From Paracoccaceae bacterium (GTDB lineage Bacteria; Pseudomonadota; Alphaproteobacteria; Rhodobacterales; Rhodobacteraceae), in the NCBI GenBank assembly GCA_947449875.1, contig CANFSY010000019.1, forward strand, positions 1-32,342: 32,342 nt of DNA. The letters are read 5' to 3'. Positions 25,208-32,342 of the stretch are shown here, one piece after another. The notes under the pieces were generated by a model that saw only the letters and a list, made by a program, of their open reading frames with translations, had not been told where the DNA came from and ran no database searches. Numbering within the stretch: position 1 is the stretch's first letter; each line of letters starts with the position of its first letter. A program made the position numbers and the translations under genes.

Positions 25208-27643
25208 TTACATCTTCACGCGCGCCGCCTTGGGGTCATACATCGGCACCAAAGAGGCCACGGCCTTGTGCCGCACGCCTGCGACTTCGATTTCATAGGT
25301 ACTTGCCAGCACATCCGCCTCGCTTTGGCCTTGGCAGGGCACATAGCCCATCCCGATCGCCCCGCCGAGGTGGTGCCCGTAGTTGCCTGATGTGACCGGC
25401 CCCACGATCTTACCGTCGCGCACGATCGCCTCGTTGTGAAACAGCAGCGGTTCGGGGTCGGTCAGGCGGAATTGCACCATGCGGCGGTTCAACCCCGCCT
25501 CTTGCTTTTTCAGCACGGCATCGCGGCCGATGAAGGCGGGCTTTTTGGTGCGCACGGCAAAGCCAAGGCCCGCTTCCAGCACATGGTCTTCATCGGTGAT
25601 GTCATGGCCAAAGTGGCGAAAGGCCTTTTCGATCCGGCAGGAATCGAGCGTGTGCAGGCCACATAGCGTCATCAAACCCGTGGCATCCAGCGCCTCGAAC
25701 ACATGGGCGGTTTGGTCAGCACTAACATACAGCTCCCAGCCCAATTCGCCGACATAGGTCACACGGTGGGCGCGCGCCAACCCCATGCCGATTTCGATTT
25801 CCTTTGCGGTGCCAAAGGGGTGGGCTTCATTGCTAAAGTCGTTGGGCGAGACGGCCTGCATCACCTCGCGGGCTTTGGGGCCCATAACGCACAGCACCGA
25901 TTCCGCCGCCGTGATATCGGTGATCACGGCAAAGGCATCGCCGACATGGCGGCGCATCCATGCCAGATCGCGCTGCAAGGTGGCACCGGGCACCACGGCC
26001 AGATAGGCCGTTTCTGACAATCGGGTCACGGTCAGATCGCTTTCAATCCCGCCGCGGGCATTCAGCATCTGGGTATAGACAATGCGCCCCACGGGCACGT
26101 CCATCTCGTTCCCGCAGACCTTGTTCAGGAACGCACAAGCATCGCGCCCTTCGACCCTGATCTTGCCAAACGAGGTCATATCAAAAAAGCCAACCCCGTT
26201 TCGCACGGCCAGATGTTCGGCCTTTTGGTTGTCAAACCAGTTCTGCCGCTTCCACGAATACTGATATTCGCGCGCCTGCCCTTCGCGGGCATACCAGTTT
26301 GCGCGTTCCCATCCGGCCACTTCGCCAAACACCGCACCGCGTGCTTTGAGATGTTCATGCAGCGGCGTGCGCCGCACCCCGCGCGAGGTTGCCATTTGCC
26401 GATACGGAAAGTGGTCAGCGTACAGCAGCCCCAAGGTTTCAGAGACACGTTCTTTCAGATACTTGCGGTTCTTCTGGAACGGTTGGGCGCGGCGGATATC
26501 CACCTCCCACAGGTCAAACGGCGCTTCGCCTTCCACGATCCAATGCGCCAGCGCCATCCCCGCCCCGCCAGACCCTGCAATCCCCACCGAGTTATAGCCC
26601 GCCGCAATCCAGTAGCCCCCCAGTTCCGGCGCTTCGCCCAGATAATAGCGATCATCAGGGGTAAAGCTTTCCGGCCCATTGAAAAACGTATGAATCCCCG
26701 CCGTTTGAAACAGCGGCATCCGGTTCATGGCGTCTTCCAGGATCGGTTGGAAATGGTCCCAGTCTTCGGGCAAGGTGTCGAACATAAAGTCTTCGTGAAT
26801 GCCGCCCATGCCCCAAGGCTTGGCTTTGGGTTCGAAGGCCCCGATCATCATCTTGCCTGCGTCCGACTTGTAATAGGCGCATTCGTCGGGCACGCGCAGC
26901 ACGGGCAAATGGCCCAATCCTGCCACCGGTTCGGTGATCAGGTAGAAATGCTCGCAGGCATGCAAGGGCAAGGTCACGCCAGACTGTGCCGCAAGATCGC
27001 GGCCCCACATGCCGCCGCAGTTCACCACCACGTCGGTGGCAATATGGCCGGGCACGCCGTTGGCGTCGATGTAATCAACCCCCGTGGCGCGGCCACCGGC
27101 TTTGGTCACGCCTGTTACCTTGGTATGTTCAAAAATCTGCGCTCCGCGCATCCGTGCGCCTTTGGCCAAGGCCATGGCGATATTGCCTGGATCGCATTGG
27201 CCATCCAGCGGAAGATGCACCGCCCCCACCACGTCTGACACGTTTAGGTGCGGATACATGGCCTTGACCTCGGACGGCGAAATCTCGGTCACATCCACAT
27301 CGAAAATCCGCGCCACGGTGGCTTGGCGCAAAAGCTCTTCGTGCCGGTGCTGGGTCAGTGCGACCGAGATCGACCCGACCTGCCGCATCCCCGTTTCCAC
27401 GCCGGTTTCCGCTGCCAGTTTCACATACAAATCGGCCGAATACTTGGCCAGCCGTGTCATATTCGCCGAACCGCGCAACTGCCCGATCAGCCCCGCCGCA
27501 TGCCATGTCGTGCCCGAGGTCAGCTGTTTGCGTTCCAGCAGCACCACATCGGTCCAGCCCATCTTGGCCAGATGATAGGCCACCGAACAGCCAGAAACAC
27601 CGCCACCAATGATCACGGCGCGGGCGGAAGTTGGGATGCTCAT
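25208..27643 (-). CDS. FAD-dependent oxidoreductase with GcvT domain (dimethylglycine/sarcosine dehydrogenase-like)
   Basis: An 811 aa two-part enzyme. The N-terminal DAO/FAD domain has GGGVSGCS at 13-20 and GTTWHAAG with His48 in the position that binds FAD covalently in dimethylglycine dehydrogenase. A short FAO central region near 370-425 precedes the C-terminal GcvT/aminomethyltransferase domain (about 430-800; FDMTSFGKIRVEGRDACAFLN, GELGWELYVSAD, LDSCRIEKAFRHFGHDITDED). Known relatives oxidise an N-methyl group and pass the one-carbon unit to tetrahydrofolate. The ATG overlaps the upstream dehydrogenase stop (ATGA). With a second, clearly different paralogue in the operon, two successive N-methyl groups may be removed. 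The substrate is not known. Confidence 0.9.
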   Translation of the reverse strand: MSIPTSARAVIIGGGVSGCSVAYHLAKMGWTDVVLLERKQLTSGTTWHAAGLIGQLRGSANMTRLAKYSADLYVKLAAETGVETGMRQVGSISVALTQHRHEELLRQATVARIFDVDVTEISPSEVKAMYPHLNVSDVVGAVHLPLDGQCDPGNIAMALAKGARMRGAQIFEHTKVTGVTKAGGRATGVDYIDANGVPGHIATDVVVNCGGMWGRDLAAQSGVTLPLHACEHFYLITEPVAGLGHLPVLRVPDECAYYKSDAGKMMIGAFEPKAKPWGMGGIHEDFMFDTLPEDWDHFQPILEDAMNRMPLFQTAGIHTFFNGPESFTPDDRYYLGEAPELGGYWIAAGYNSVGIAGSGGAGMALAHWIVEGEAPFDLWEVDIRRAQPFQKNRKYLKERVSETLGLLYADHFPYRQMATSRGVRRTPLHEHLKARGAVFGEVAGWERANWYAREGQAREYQYSWKRQNWFDNQKAEHLAVRNGVGFFDMTSFGKIRVEGRDACAFLNKVCGNEMDVPVGRIVYTQMLNARGGIESDLTVTRLSETAYLAVVPGATLQRDLAWMRRHVGDAFAVITDITAAESVLCVMGPKAREVMQAVSPNDFSNEAHPFGTAKEIEIGMGLARAHRVTYVGELGWELYVSADQTAHVFEALDATGLMTLCGLHTLDSCRIEKAFRHFGHDITDEDHVLEAGLGFAVRTKKPAFIGRDAVLKKQEAGLNRRMVQFRLTDPEPLLFHNEAIVRDGKIVGPVTSGNYGHHLGGAIGMGYVPCQGQSEADVLASTYEIEVAGVRHKAVASLVPMYDPKAARVKM

Positions 27644-28668
27644 TCTTGGGTCTCCGGGATCAGGACAAGTTTGCCGGGATAGGTTCCAGCGACAAGGTCA
27701 GATTGGGCGCGGGCGATGTCGCGCATTGGGTAGGTGTTGGACACAACGGGGCGGATGCGGGCGGTGTTGATCAAGGTGACAAGGCCGCCAAACACCTCGC
27801 GCGGTTGGTGGGTGGCACCGTGCAGCGTCAGGTCGTTGAGGTAAATCGTGCGCAGATCGCCCGTCACCAGCGGCCCGCCGACAGCGCCCGATGTGGCATA
27901 GCGCCCACCGGGTTTAAGCGCGTCAAGACGGTCAGAAAAGCCATCGCCGCCCACCACATCAATCACCACATCAAAGCTGCGCGCCTTGGGGGCGCTGTCG
28001 CGGTCAAGAATCAAGGCCCCCATTTGGCGCAAGGGGGCGGATTTGTTCAGCGCGCACTGCGCTGTCACCACCGCCCCGCGCAGCAGCGCCAGTTGCACCG
28101 CCGCCACCCCAACGCCGCCCGATGCGCCCGTCACCAGCACCCGCTCGCCCACCGCCACATTGGCCCGCGTCAGCAGGTTATGCGCCGTGCCATGCGCACA
28201 AGGCATCGCGCCGATTTCGATATCAGACAGGGGGGAAGCCGTCACATCATGCAAATGCTTGGCCCGCACCACGCAGTATTGCGCAAAGGCCCCGTCAAAT
28301 TCCGAACCGATCGACACGAAGGCCAAGGGGTTTTCTGCGGTAGGTTCGCCCTGATTGGTCGGGCAAATCACCCGCGCGCCCAAGGCCAGCCCCTCGACCC
28401 CCTCGCCCAAGGCCACAATGCGGCCGCACAGGTCAGACCCTTGGATGCGCGGAAATTCCATTGCTCCGGCCCAACCGGCACGGCCTTCCCGGCCATACCA
28501 GCCGATGCGGGTGTTGACATCGGTGCGGTTCACACCGGCGGCCAGCACCTGCACCAGCACCTCGCCCTGCGCGGGGCGCGGTACGGGAATATCATCGCGC
28601 CACACCAGCGCCTCTGGCCCGCCGTGGCGGGTCAGCTGCACGCCCGACATGGTGCGCGGCAAGGTCAT
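27640..28668 (-). CDS. Quinone-reductase-like zinc-type alcohol dehydrogenase (MDR family)
   Basis: A 342 aa medium-chain dehydrogenase/reductase (COG0604-type). The catalytic half shows LAAGVNRTDVNTRIGWYG and IQGSDLCGRIVALGEGVEG; the NAD(P) half has LVTGASGGVGVAAVQLALLRGA near 172-193. Structural and catalytic zinc ligands typical of true alcohol dehydrogenases are not evident. It starts at the ATG 28668 that overlaps the stop of the DMGDH-like gene before it, and its own stop overlaps the next DMGDH-like gene, so it is tightly coupled between the two demethylases. It may reduce an enoyl intermediate or act on a ketone/aldehyde; the reaction is unknown. Confidence 0.87.
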   Translation of the reverse strand: MTLPRTMSGVQLTRHGGPEALVWRDDIPVPRPAQGEVLVQVLAAGVNRTDVNTRIGWYGREGRAGWAGAMEFPRIQGSDLCGRIVALGEGVEGLALGARVICPTNQGEPTAENPLAFVSIGSEFDGAFAQYCVVRAKHLHDVTASPLSDIEIGAMPCAHGTAHNLLTRANVAVGERVLVTGASGGVGVAAVQLALLRGAVVTAQCALNKSAPLRQMGALILDRDSAPKARSFDVVIDVVGGDGFSDRLDALKPGGRYATSGAVGGPLVTGDLRTIYLNDLTLHGATHQPREVFGGLVTLINTARIRPVVSNTYPMRDIARAQSDLVAGTYPGKLVLIPETQE

Positions 28669-31106
28669 GCGCGGATCCGTTCGTTCTTGGCATCCCACAG
28701 CGGTTGGTCTTCTTGCACAACAGCAGGGTAGCGGGTGCCAAAGATTTCGACCTCGACCGCGGTGCCTGCCACGTTCACCTCGGATTTCAGCATCCCAAGG
28801 CCGATGCACGCACCCACGCGGTGGCCATAATACCCGCTGGTGAGTTCGCCCACCACTTGGCCCTTGTGCCAGATGGTTGACATATAGGGCGGATCTTGCT
28901 CGCCCGCTTCAATCACCAAGGTGCAAAACCGCTTGGACACGCCGCGCTGCTTTTCCGCCTCTAGCGCGGCCTTGCCGCGAAACTCGGGCTTGGCCCAATC
29001 CACAAACCGCTCAAGCCCGCCTTGCAAGATGGTGTAATCGGTCGACAGATCACCCTTCCACGCGCGGTAGCCTTTTTCGACGCGCAGGGAATTGAGCGCG
29101 AACATCCCGAAGGGTTTCAGCCCCAAGGGCGCGCCGGCTTTCATCACAGCGTCCCAGACTTTCGCGGTGTCACCGATGGGAGAGTGCACCTCCCAGCCCA
29201 ATTCACCTGCAAAAGACACGCGGAACAGATACACCTCGGCCCCTGCGATCTTGGCTTTTTGGAAGGTCAGCCAGCCTTTGGACAGATCGGCATCGCAGCA
29301 TTGCGCCAAAATCTCGCGCGATTTGGGGCCTGTCAGGATTTGGCACGACCACAGATCCGTCGCATCAAACAGCGTCAAACCGGGGGCGAGGTGCCGCAGC
29401 AACCATTCCTTGTCATGGCTTTGCGCGGTGGCGGCGGTGATCAGCAAAACCTGATCCTCGCCCAGCCGTGCCACCGACATTTCGGTGACAATCCGGCCCT
29501 TGTCGTCGCTGAAATAGGCCAGCCCCAAACGCCCGACCGACGGGATCTTGCCCGTGATCTGCCGCGACAGCCACGCCACCGTGCCTTCGCCCGAAATCAT
29601 GTAGCGGCTAAAGCCCGGCAGGTCCAAAATCCCCGCCGCATCGCGCACGGCGGCGCATTCTTCGGCCACGGCCCCGAACCACGGGCCTTTGCGCTCCCAT
29701 GTGCGTTGGGCGTCTTCGCTGATGTCGTCGCCGGGGCGGGCGTACCACGTGGCGCGTTCCCAACCGTTGTAAGGGGCATAAACAGCGCCCAAGGCTTGGG
29801 TTTGGGCATGCACGGCCGATAGCTTTTTATCGCGGCCTTCGGGCCAAGCGTGATGGGGGAAATGGATGGCGTATTCGTGGCCATAAACCTCCATCCCCTT
29901 TTTGACGCAATAGGCGGGGTCTTCAAAGCCGGTGAAGCGGCGCGGGTCGCAGGACCACATATCCCATTCGGTCGCCCCTTCGGTGACCCATTCGGCCAGA
30001 ACCTTGCCCGCCCCGCCCGCTTGGCAGATGCCAAAGGTGAAGACACAGGCCTCAAACGCGTTGGGCACGCCGGGCATCGGGCCGATCAGCGGGTTGCCAT
30101 CGGGCGTATACGGAATGGGGCCGTTGATAACCTTGGTCAGCGCCGCCTTTTCCAGCAAGGGCACGCGGGCCATGGCATCGGCGATGTGCCATTCCAGACG
30201 TTCCAGATCGTCGGGGAACAGCTGGAAGCTGAAGTCTTGCGGGAAGGGGTCGTCGGGGGTTGTCCAATGGGCTTTGCAATTGCCCTCATAGGGGCCAAGG
30301 TTGAAGCCGTTCTTTTCTTGGCGCAGGTAGTAGCTGGAATCGACATCGCGCAGCAGGGGCAGCTTGTGGCCAACATCGCGCGACCACGTTTCCAGCTCGG
30401 GGATCGTGTCAAACAGCATATATTGGTGGCTCATCACCATCATGGGCAGATCGCGGCCAAACCATTTGCCCACCTCGCGGGCGTAATAGCCTGCGGCATT
30501 GACCACGATTTCGCAGCGGATATCGCCCTTGGGGGTGGACACCACCCATTCATCCCCTTCGCGCCGCACGCCCGTGGCGGGGCAGAACCGCTCGATCCGC
30601 GCGCCCATCTGGCGCGCGCCTTTGGCCAAGGCTTGGGTCAATTGCGCAGGGTCAATGTCGCCGTCATAGGGGTCGTGCAAGGCACCCGACAGATCGTGAG
30701 TTTCCAAGAAGGGGTAGACGTTTTTGACATCCGCCGCCGACAGGATGTTCAAATCCATCCCCTGATAGCGCCCCATGCCCACCACGCGCTGGAATTCTTG
30801 CAGACGTTCTTTGGTATGGCCCAGACGCACCGATCCGGTGACGTGGTAGTTCATCGGATAATCCACCTCGGCCCCGAGGCCGCGGTACAGGCTGGCCGAA
30901 TAGCGCTGCATGTTCATGATCGACCAAGACGACGAAAAGGTCGGCACATTGCCCGCCGCGTGCCACGTAGAGCCTGCGGTCAGCTCGTTTTTTTCCAACA
31001 AGACGCAATCGGTCCAGCCTGCTTTGCACAGATGGTACAGCGACGATGCCCCAACGGCCCCGCCGCCAATGATCACCACCCGCGCGGTTGTTGGAAAATC
31101 AGCCAT
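28665..31106 (-). CDS. FAD-dependent oxidoreductase with GcvT domain, second DMGDH-like paralogue
   Basis: First gene of the operon, 813 aa. It has GGGAVGASSLYHL near 14-26, and GSTWHAAG with His49, the covalent-FAD position of dimethylglycine dehydrogenases. After the oxidase domain comes a GcvT-like half from about 430 (LDLPGFSRYMISGEGTVAWLSRQ, SFAGELGWEVHSPIGD, NSLRVEKGYRAWKGDLSTDYT, LERFVDWAKPEFRGKAALE). It is well diverged from the 25208-27643 paralogue, so a recent duplication is unlikely. The ATG at 31106 has AAGGGAG upstream; 18 extra upstream residues are possible but not conserved in type. It is divergent from a LysR gene, 103 bases apart, with an operator-like palindrome between. 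Confidence 0.9.
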   Translation of the reverse strand: MADFPTTARVVIIGGGAVGASSLYHLCKAGWTDCVLLEKNELTAGSTWHAAGNVPTFSSSWSIMNMQRYSASLYRGLGAEVDYPMNYHVTGSVRLGHTKERLQEFQRVVGMGRYQGMDLNILSAADVKNVYPFLETHDLSGALHDPYDGDIDPAQLTQALAKGARQMGARIERFCPATGVRREGDEWVVSTPKGDIRCEIVVNAAGYYAREVGKWFGRDLPMMVMSHQYMLFDTIPELETWSRDVGHKLPLLRDVDSSYYLRQEKNGFNLGPYEGNCKAHWTTPDDPFPQDFSFQLFPDDLERLEWHIADAMARVPLLEKAALTKVINGPIPYTPDGNPLIGPMPGVPNAFEACVFTFGICQAGGAGKVLAEWVTEGATEWDMWSCDPRRFTGFEDPAYCVKKGMEVYGHEYAIHFPHHAWPEGRDKKLSAVHAQTQALGAVYAPYNGWERATWYARPGDDISEDAQRTWERKGPWFGAVAEECAAVRDAAGILDLPGFSRYMISGEGTVAWLSRQITGKIPSVGRLGLAYFSDDKGRIVTEMSVARLGEDQVLLITAATAQSHDKEWLLRHLAPGLTLFDATDLWSCQILTGPKSREILAQCCDADLSKGWLTFQKAKIAGAEVYLFRVSFAGELGWEVHSPIGDTAKVWDAVMKAGAPLGLKPFGMFALNSLRVEKGYRAWKGDLSTDYTILQGGLERFVDWAKPEFRGKAALEAEKQRGVSKRFCTLVIEAGEQDPPYMSTIWHKGQVVGELTSGYYGHRVGACIGLGMLKSEVNVAGTAVEVEIFGTRYPAVVQEDQPLWDAKNERIRA

Positions 31107-31180
31107 GTCACACTCCCTTATCGCTCTGGCCAGTATCACCCCCTTGGGGCCCGCTTTCAATTCGTCTTAGGTCGCGCTAT

Positions 31181-31199
31181 TGATCGACAAATTCGATCA
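31181..31199. promoter_or_regulatory. LysR-type operator palindrome (ATC-N9-GAT)
   Basis: TGATCGA and TCGATCA form a perfect 7-bp inverted repeat around CAAAT. It contains ATC-N9-GAT, a form often seen in LysR recognition sites. It lies 10 bases before the chosen ATG of the divergent lysR gene and 75 bases upstream of the operon's first ATG, which suits autorepression plus control of the operon. Confidence 0.6.
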
Positions 31200-31209
31200 G
31201 AGGGCTAAG

Positions 31210-32064
31210 ATGCAGACCGAAGTTATCGACACATTTCTAGACCTGATCGAAACCCGCAGCTTTCACCGCACGGCAGAACGGTTGGCGGTGAAGCAATCGA
31301 CCATTTCCGCCCGCATAGCCGCACTTGAGACCACCTTGGGCGCACGGTTGTTCACACGCTCTCGCGCGGGGACCGACCTGACGACCGAAGGGCTGAAATT
31401 CGAAACCCACGCCCGCGCCCTGCGCCACGCTTGGGCCGAGGCGCAGCGGGCCGTGGTGCCATCTGGCACGGCGGCGGTGGTGTTGCGCATTGGCATCCAG
31501 AATGATCTGGCGGCGGGCAATATCGGCGACTGGGTGGCGAATTTTCGCAAATCCCTGCCGGAATGTTCGTTTTACATCGAACCGGATTATTCCGCCCAGA
31601 TGTGCAAAGACCTTGATCGGGGGCTTTTGGATTTTGCGGTGCTCTATTCGCCGCAAGCCCTGCCGGATTTGCACATCACCTCGGTGGGCGATGTCAAATA
31701 CCGGTTGATCAGTTCGGAGGGATCAAAACGGGCGAGTATTGACCCCGCCCGCTATATTCGCGGCGCTTATTCGGCGGCCTTTGATGAAACCCACCGCCAA
31801 GTGCTGCCCGATTGCGCGGTGGCGGTGCTGGCATCAGGGCAGAATGCGGCGGTGGCGGGGCTTTTGGCGCGCATGGGCGGGGCGGGGTTTGTGCTGGCGG
31901 AAACCGCCGCACAGATGATCGCCGCAGGCGGCTTTGCGGCGGTGTCGGATGTGGACCCGATCAGCCAACCGATCTTTGCCGCCATGCACCAGCGCCACCG
32001 CACCAGCCGGATGCACCGCCACCTGACGCGGATTGTGGCGCGCGAGATTGCGGGGCGCAGTTAA
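31210..32064 (+). CDS. LysR-family transcriptional regulator
   Basis: A 284 aa LysR regulator. The helix-turn-helix is at about 5-62 (LDLIETRSFHRTAERLAVKQSTISARIAALETTLGARLF), and the co-inducer domain from about 90. The ATG at 31210 has AGAGGG five bases ahead; a TTG ten codons earlier would lie across the palindrome at 31181 and is less likely. Divergent transcription from the DMGDH/MttB operon makes it that operon's probable regulator, with the substrate or an intermediate as likely effector. It is convergent with hutU. Confidence 0.91.
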   Translation: MQTEVIDTFLDLIETRSFHRTAERLAVKQSTISARIAALETTLGARLFTRSRAGTDLTTEGLKFETHARALRHAWAEAQRAVVPSGTAAVVLRIGIQNDLAAGNIGDWVANFRKSLPECSFYIEPDYSAQMCKDLDRGLLDFAVLYSPQALPDLHITSVGDVKYRLISSEGSKRASIDPARYIRGAYSAAFDETHRQVLPDCAVAVLASGQNAAVAGLLARMGGAGFVLAETAAQMIAAGGFAAVSDVDPISQPIFAAMHQRHRTSRMHRHLTRIVAREIAGRS

Positions 32065-32089
32065 GGCCAAGGGCGCGCGGCGGCCCCGG

Positions 32090-32147
32090 CTGGGGGGTTT
32101 CACACCCCCCAGACCCCCCGTGGGATATTTGTGCAAGTATGAAAGAG
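32090..32147 (+). repeat. Dispersed 3'-end hairpin/tail element, copy 2 (possible terminator)
   Basis: A 9-bp stem (CTGGGGGGT/ACCCCCCAG, loop TTCAC) is followed by a C-run and a tail reading GATATTTGTGCAAGTATGAA then AGAG. It matches the element at 25146-25196 in layout and tail. It lies between the convergent lysR and hutU stops. I recall similar hairpin-plus-GGATATTT tails after genes in Rhodobacteraceae, but have not checked. There is no U-run, so simple intrinsic termination is not assured. Confidence 0.7.
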
Positions 32148-32342
32148 TTAAAGCCCCGTTATCCCCGGCAAGCGCAACCCGTGGTCTTTGGCGCATTGGA
32201 TGGCCGTATCATAGCCCGCATCGGCATGACGCCACACGCCTGAGGCGGGGTCGTTCCACAGCACCCTTTCCAAGCGTTTGGCAGCTTGCGGCGTGCCGTC
32301 CGCCACGATCACCACACCGGCGTGCTGGCTAAAACCCATGCC
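32148..32342 (-). CDS. hutU: Urocanate hydratase, C-terminal part
   Basis: The last 64 residues of urocanase, which converts urocanate to imidazolone propionate in histidine breakdown. The start of the gene is beyond the window. Readable family features are [43 protein letters not shown] and a C-terminal DHGLRLPGI. The TAA stop at 32148 directly abuts the repeat element. Other hut genes presumably follow outside the window. Confidence 0.92.
   Translation of the reverse strand, partial: GMGFSQHAGVVIVADGTPQAAKRLERVLWNDPASGVWRHADAGYDTAIQCAKDHGLRLPGITGL

Noticed and set aside
31107-31209. Glycine riboswitch before the DMGDH-type operon
   Set aside because: Only about 100 bases are available, and none of the paired glycine-aptamer features is seen; the palindrome fits a LysR site better.

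Overview
The window is GC-rich chromosomal DNA from an alphaproteobacterium, almost certainly of the order Rhodobacterales. This rests on gene content and order: accB-accC, aat, a DUF2155 protein, mlaD and an NDUFA12-type complex I subunit sit together; the phosphate cluster runs phoR-pstSCAB-phoU-phoB; and there are two dimethylglycine dehydrogenase-like flavoproteins with an MttB-like protein. The genus cannot be named from this sequence alone. Most genes are packed in operons with ATGA start/stop overlaps.

Layout. 1-446: 3' remnant of a frameshifted IS5-family transposase, then about 200 AT-richer bases. 646-2249 (+): trpG-trpD, cut off from any other trp gene in view. 2251-9567 (-): complete phosphate-starvation cluster phoR, pstS, pstC, pstA, pstB, phoU, phoB, with a three-unit Pho box before pstS and a strong hairpin between pstS and pstC. 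9757-14029 (-): preT-preA (reductive pyrimidine catabolism), a translationally coupled cupin resembling DMSP lyases, and a luciferase-like flavin monooxygenase; a RutR-like palindrome lies before preT. 14251-16129 (+): accB-accC with a terminator. 16210-18074: a 3-hydroxyisobutyrate-dehydrogenase-like gene (-) divergent from a LysR gene (+), lying between accC and aat. 18071-19921: aat (+) converging on and overlapping the NDUFA12-mlaD-DUF2155 operon (-). 19990-20061: three regularly spaced palindromes. 20072-21172 (-): a Cys/Met-metabolism PLP enzyme. 21245-31106 (-): one apparent 9.9-kb operon encoding two DMGDH-type flavoproteins, a quinone-reductase-like dehydrogenase, an MttB-family protein, an aldehyde dehydrogenase and a beta-hydroxyacid dehydrogenase, ended by a clear intrinsic terminator and controlled by a divergent LysR gene (31210-32064, +) with an ATC-N9-GAT palindrome. 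32148-32342 (-): C-terminus of urocanate hydratase (hutU).

How it works together. The pho block is a standard sensing and high-affinity phosphate uptake system. The accBC/aat/mlaD/NDUFA12 block is housekeeping. The accessory interest lies in the 21.2-31.1 kb operon, which looks like a catabolic unit for an N-methylated compound: oxidative demethylation to tetrahydrofolate by the DMGDH-like enzymes, a possible corrinoid-type methyl transfer by the MttB homologue, then oxidation of the carbon skeleton. Its substrate is unknown. The preTA-cupin-monooxygenase operon is a second unusual combination.
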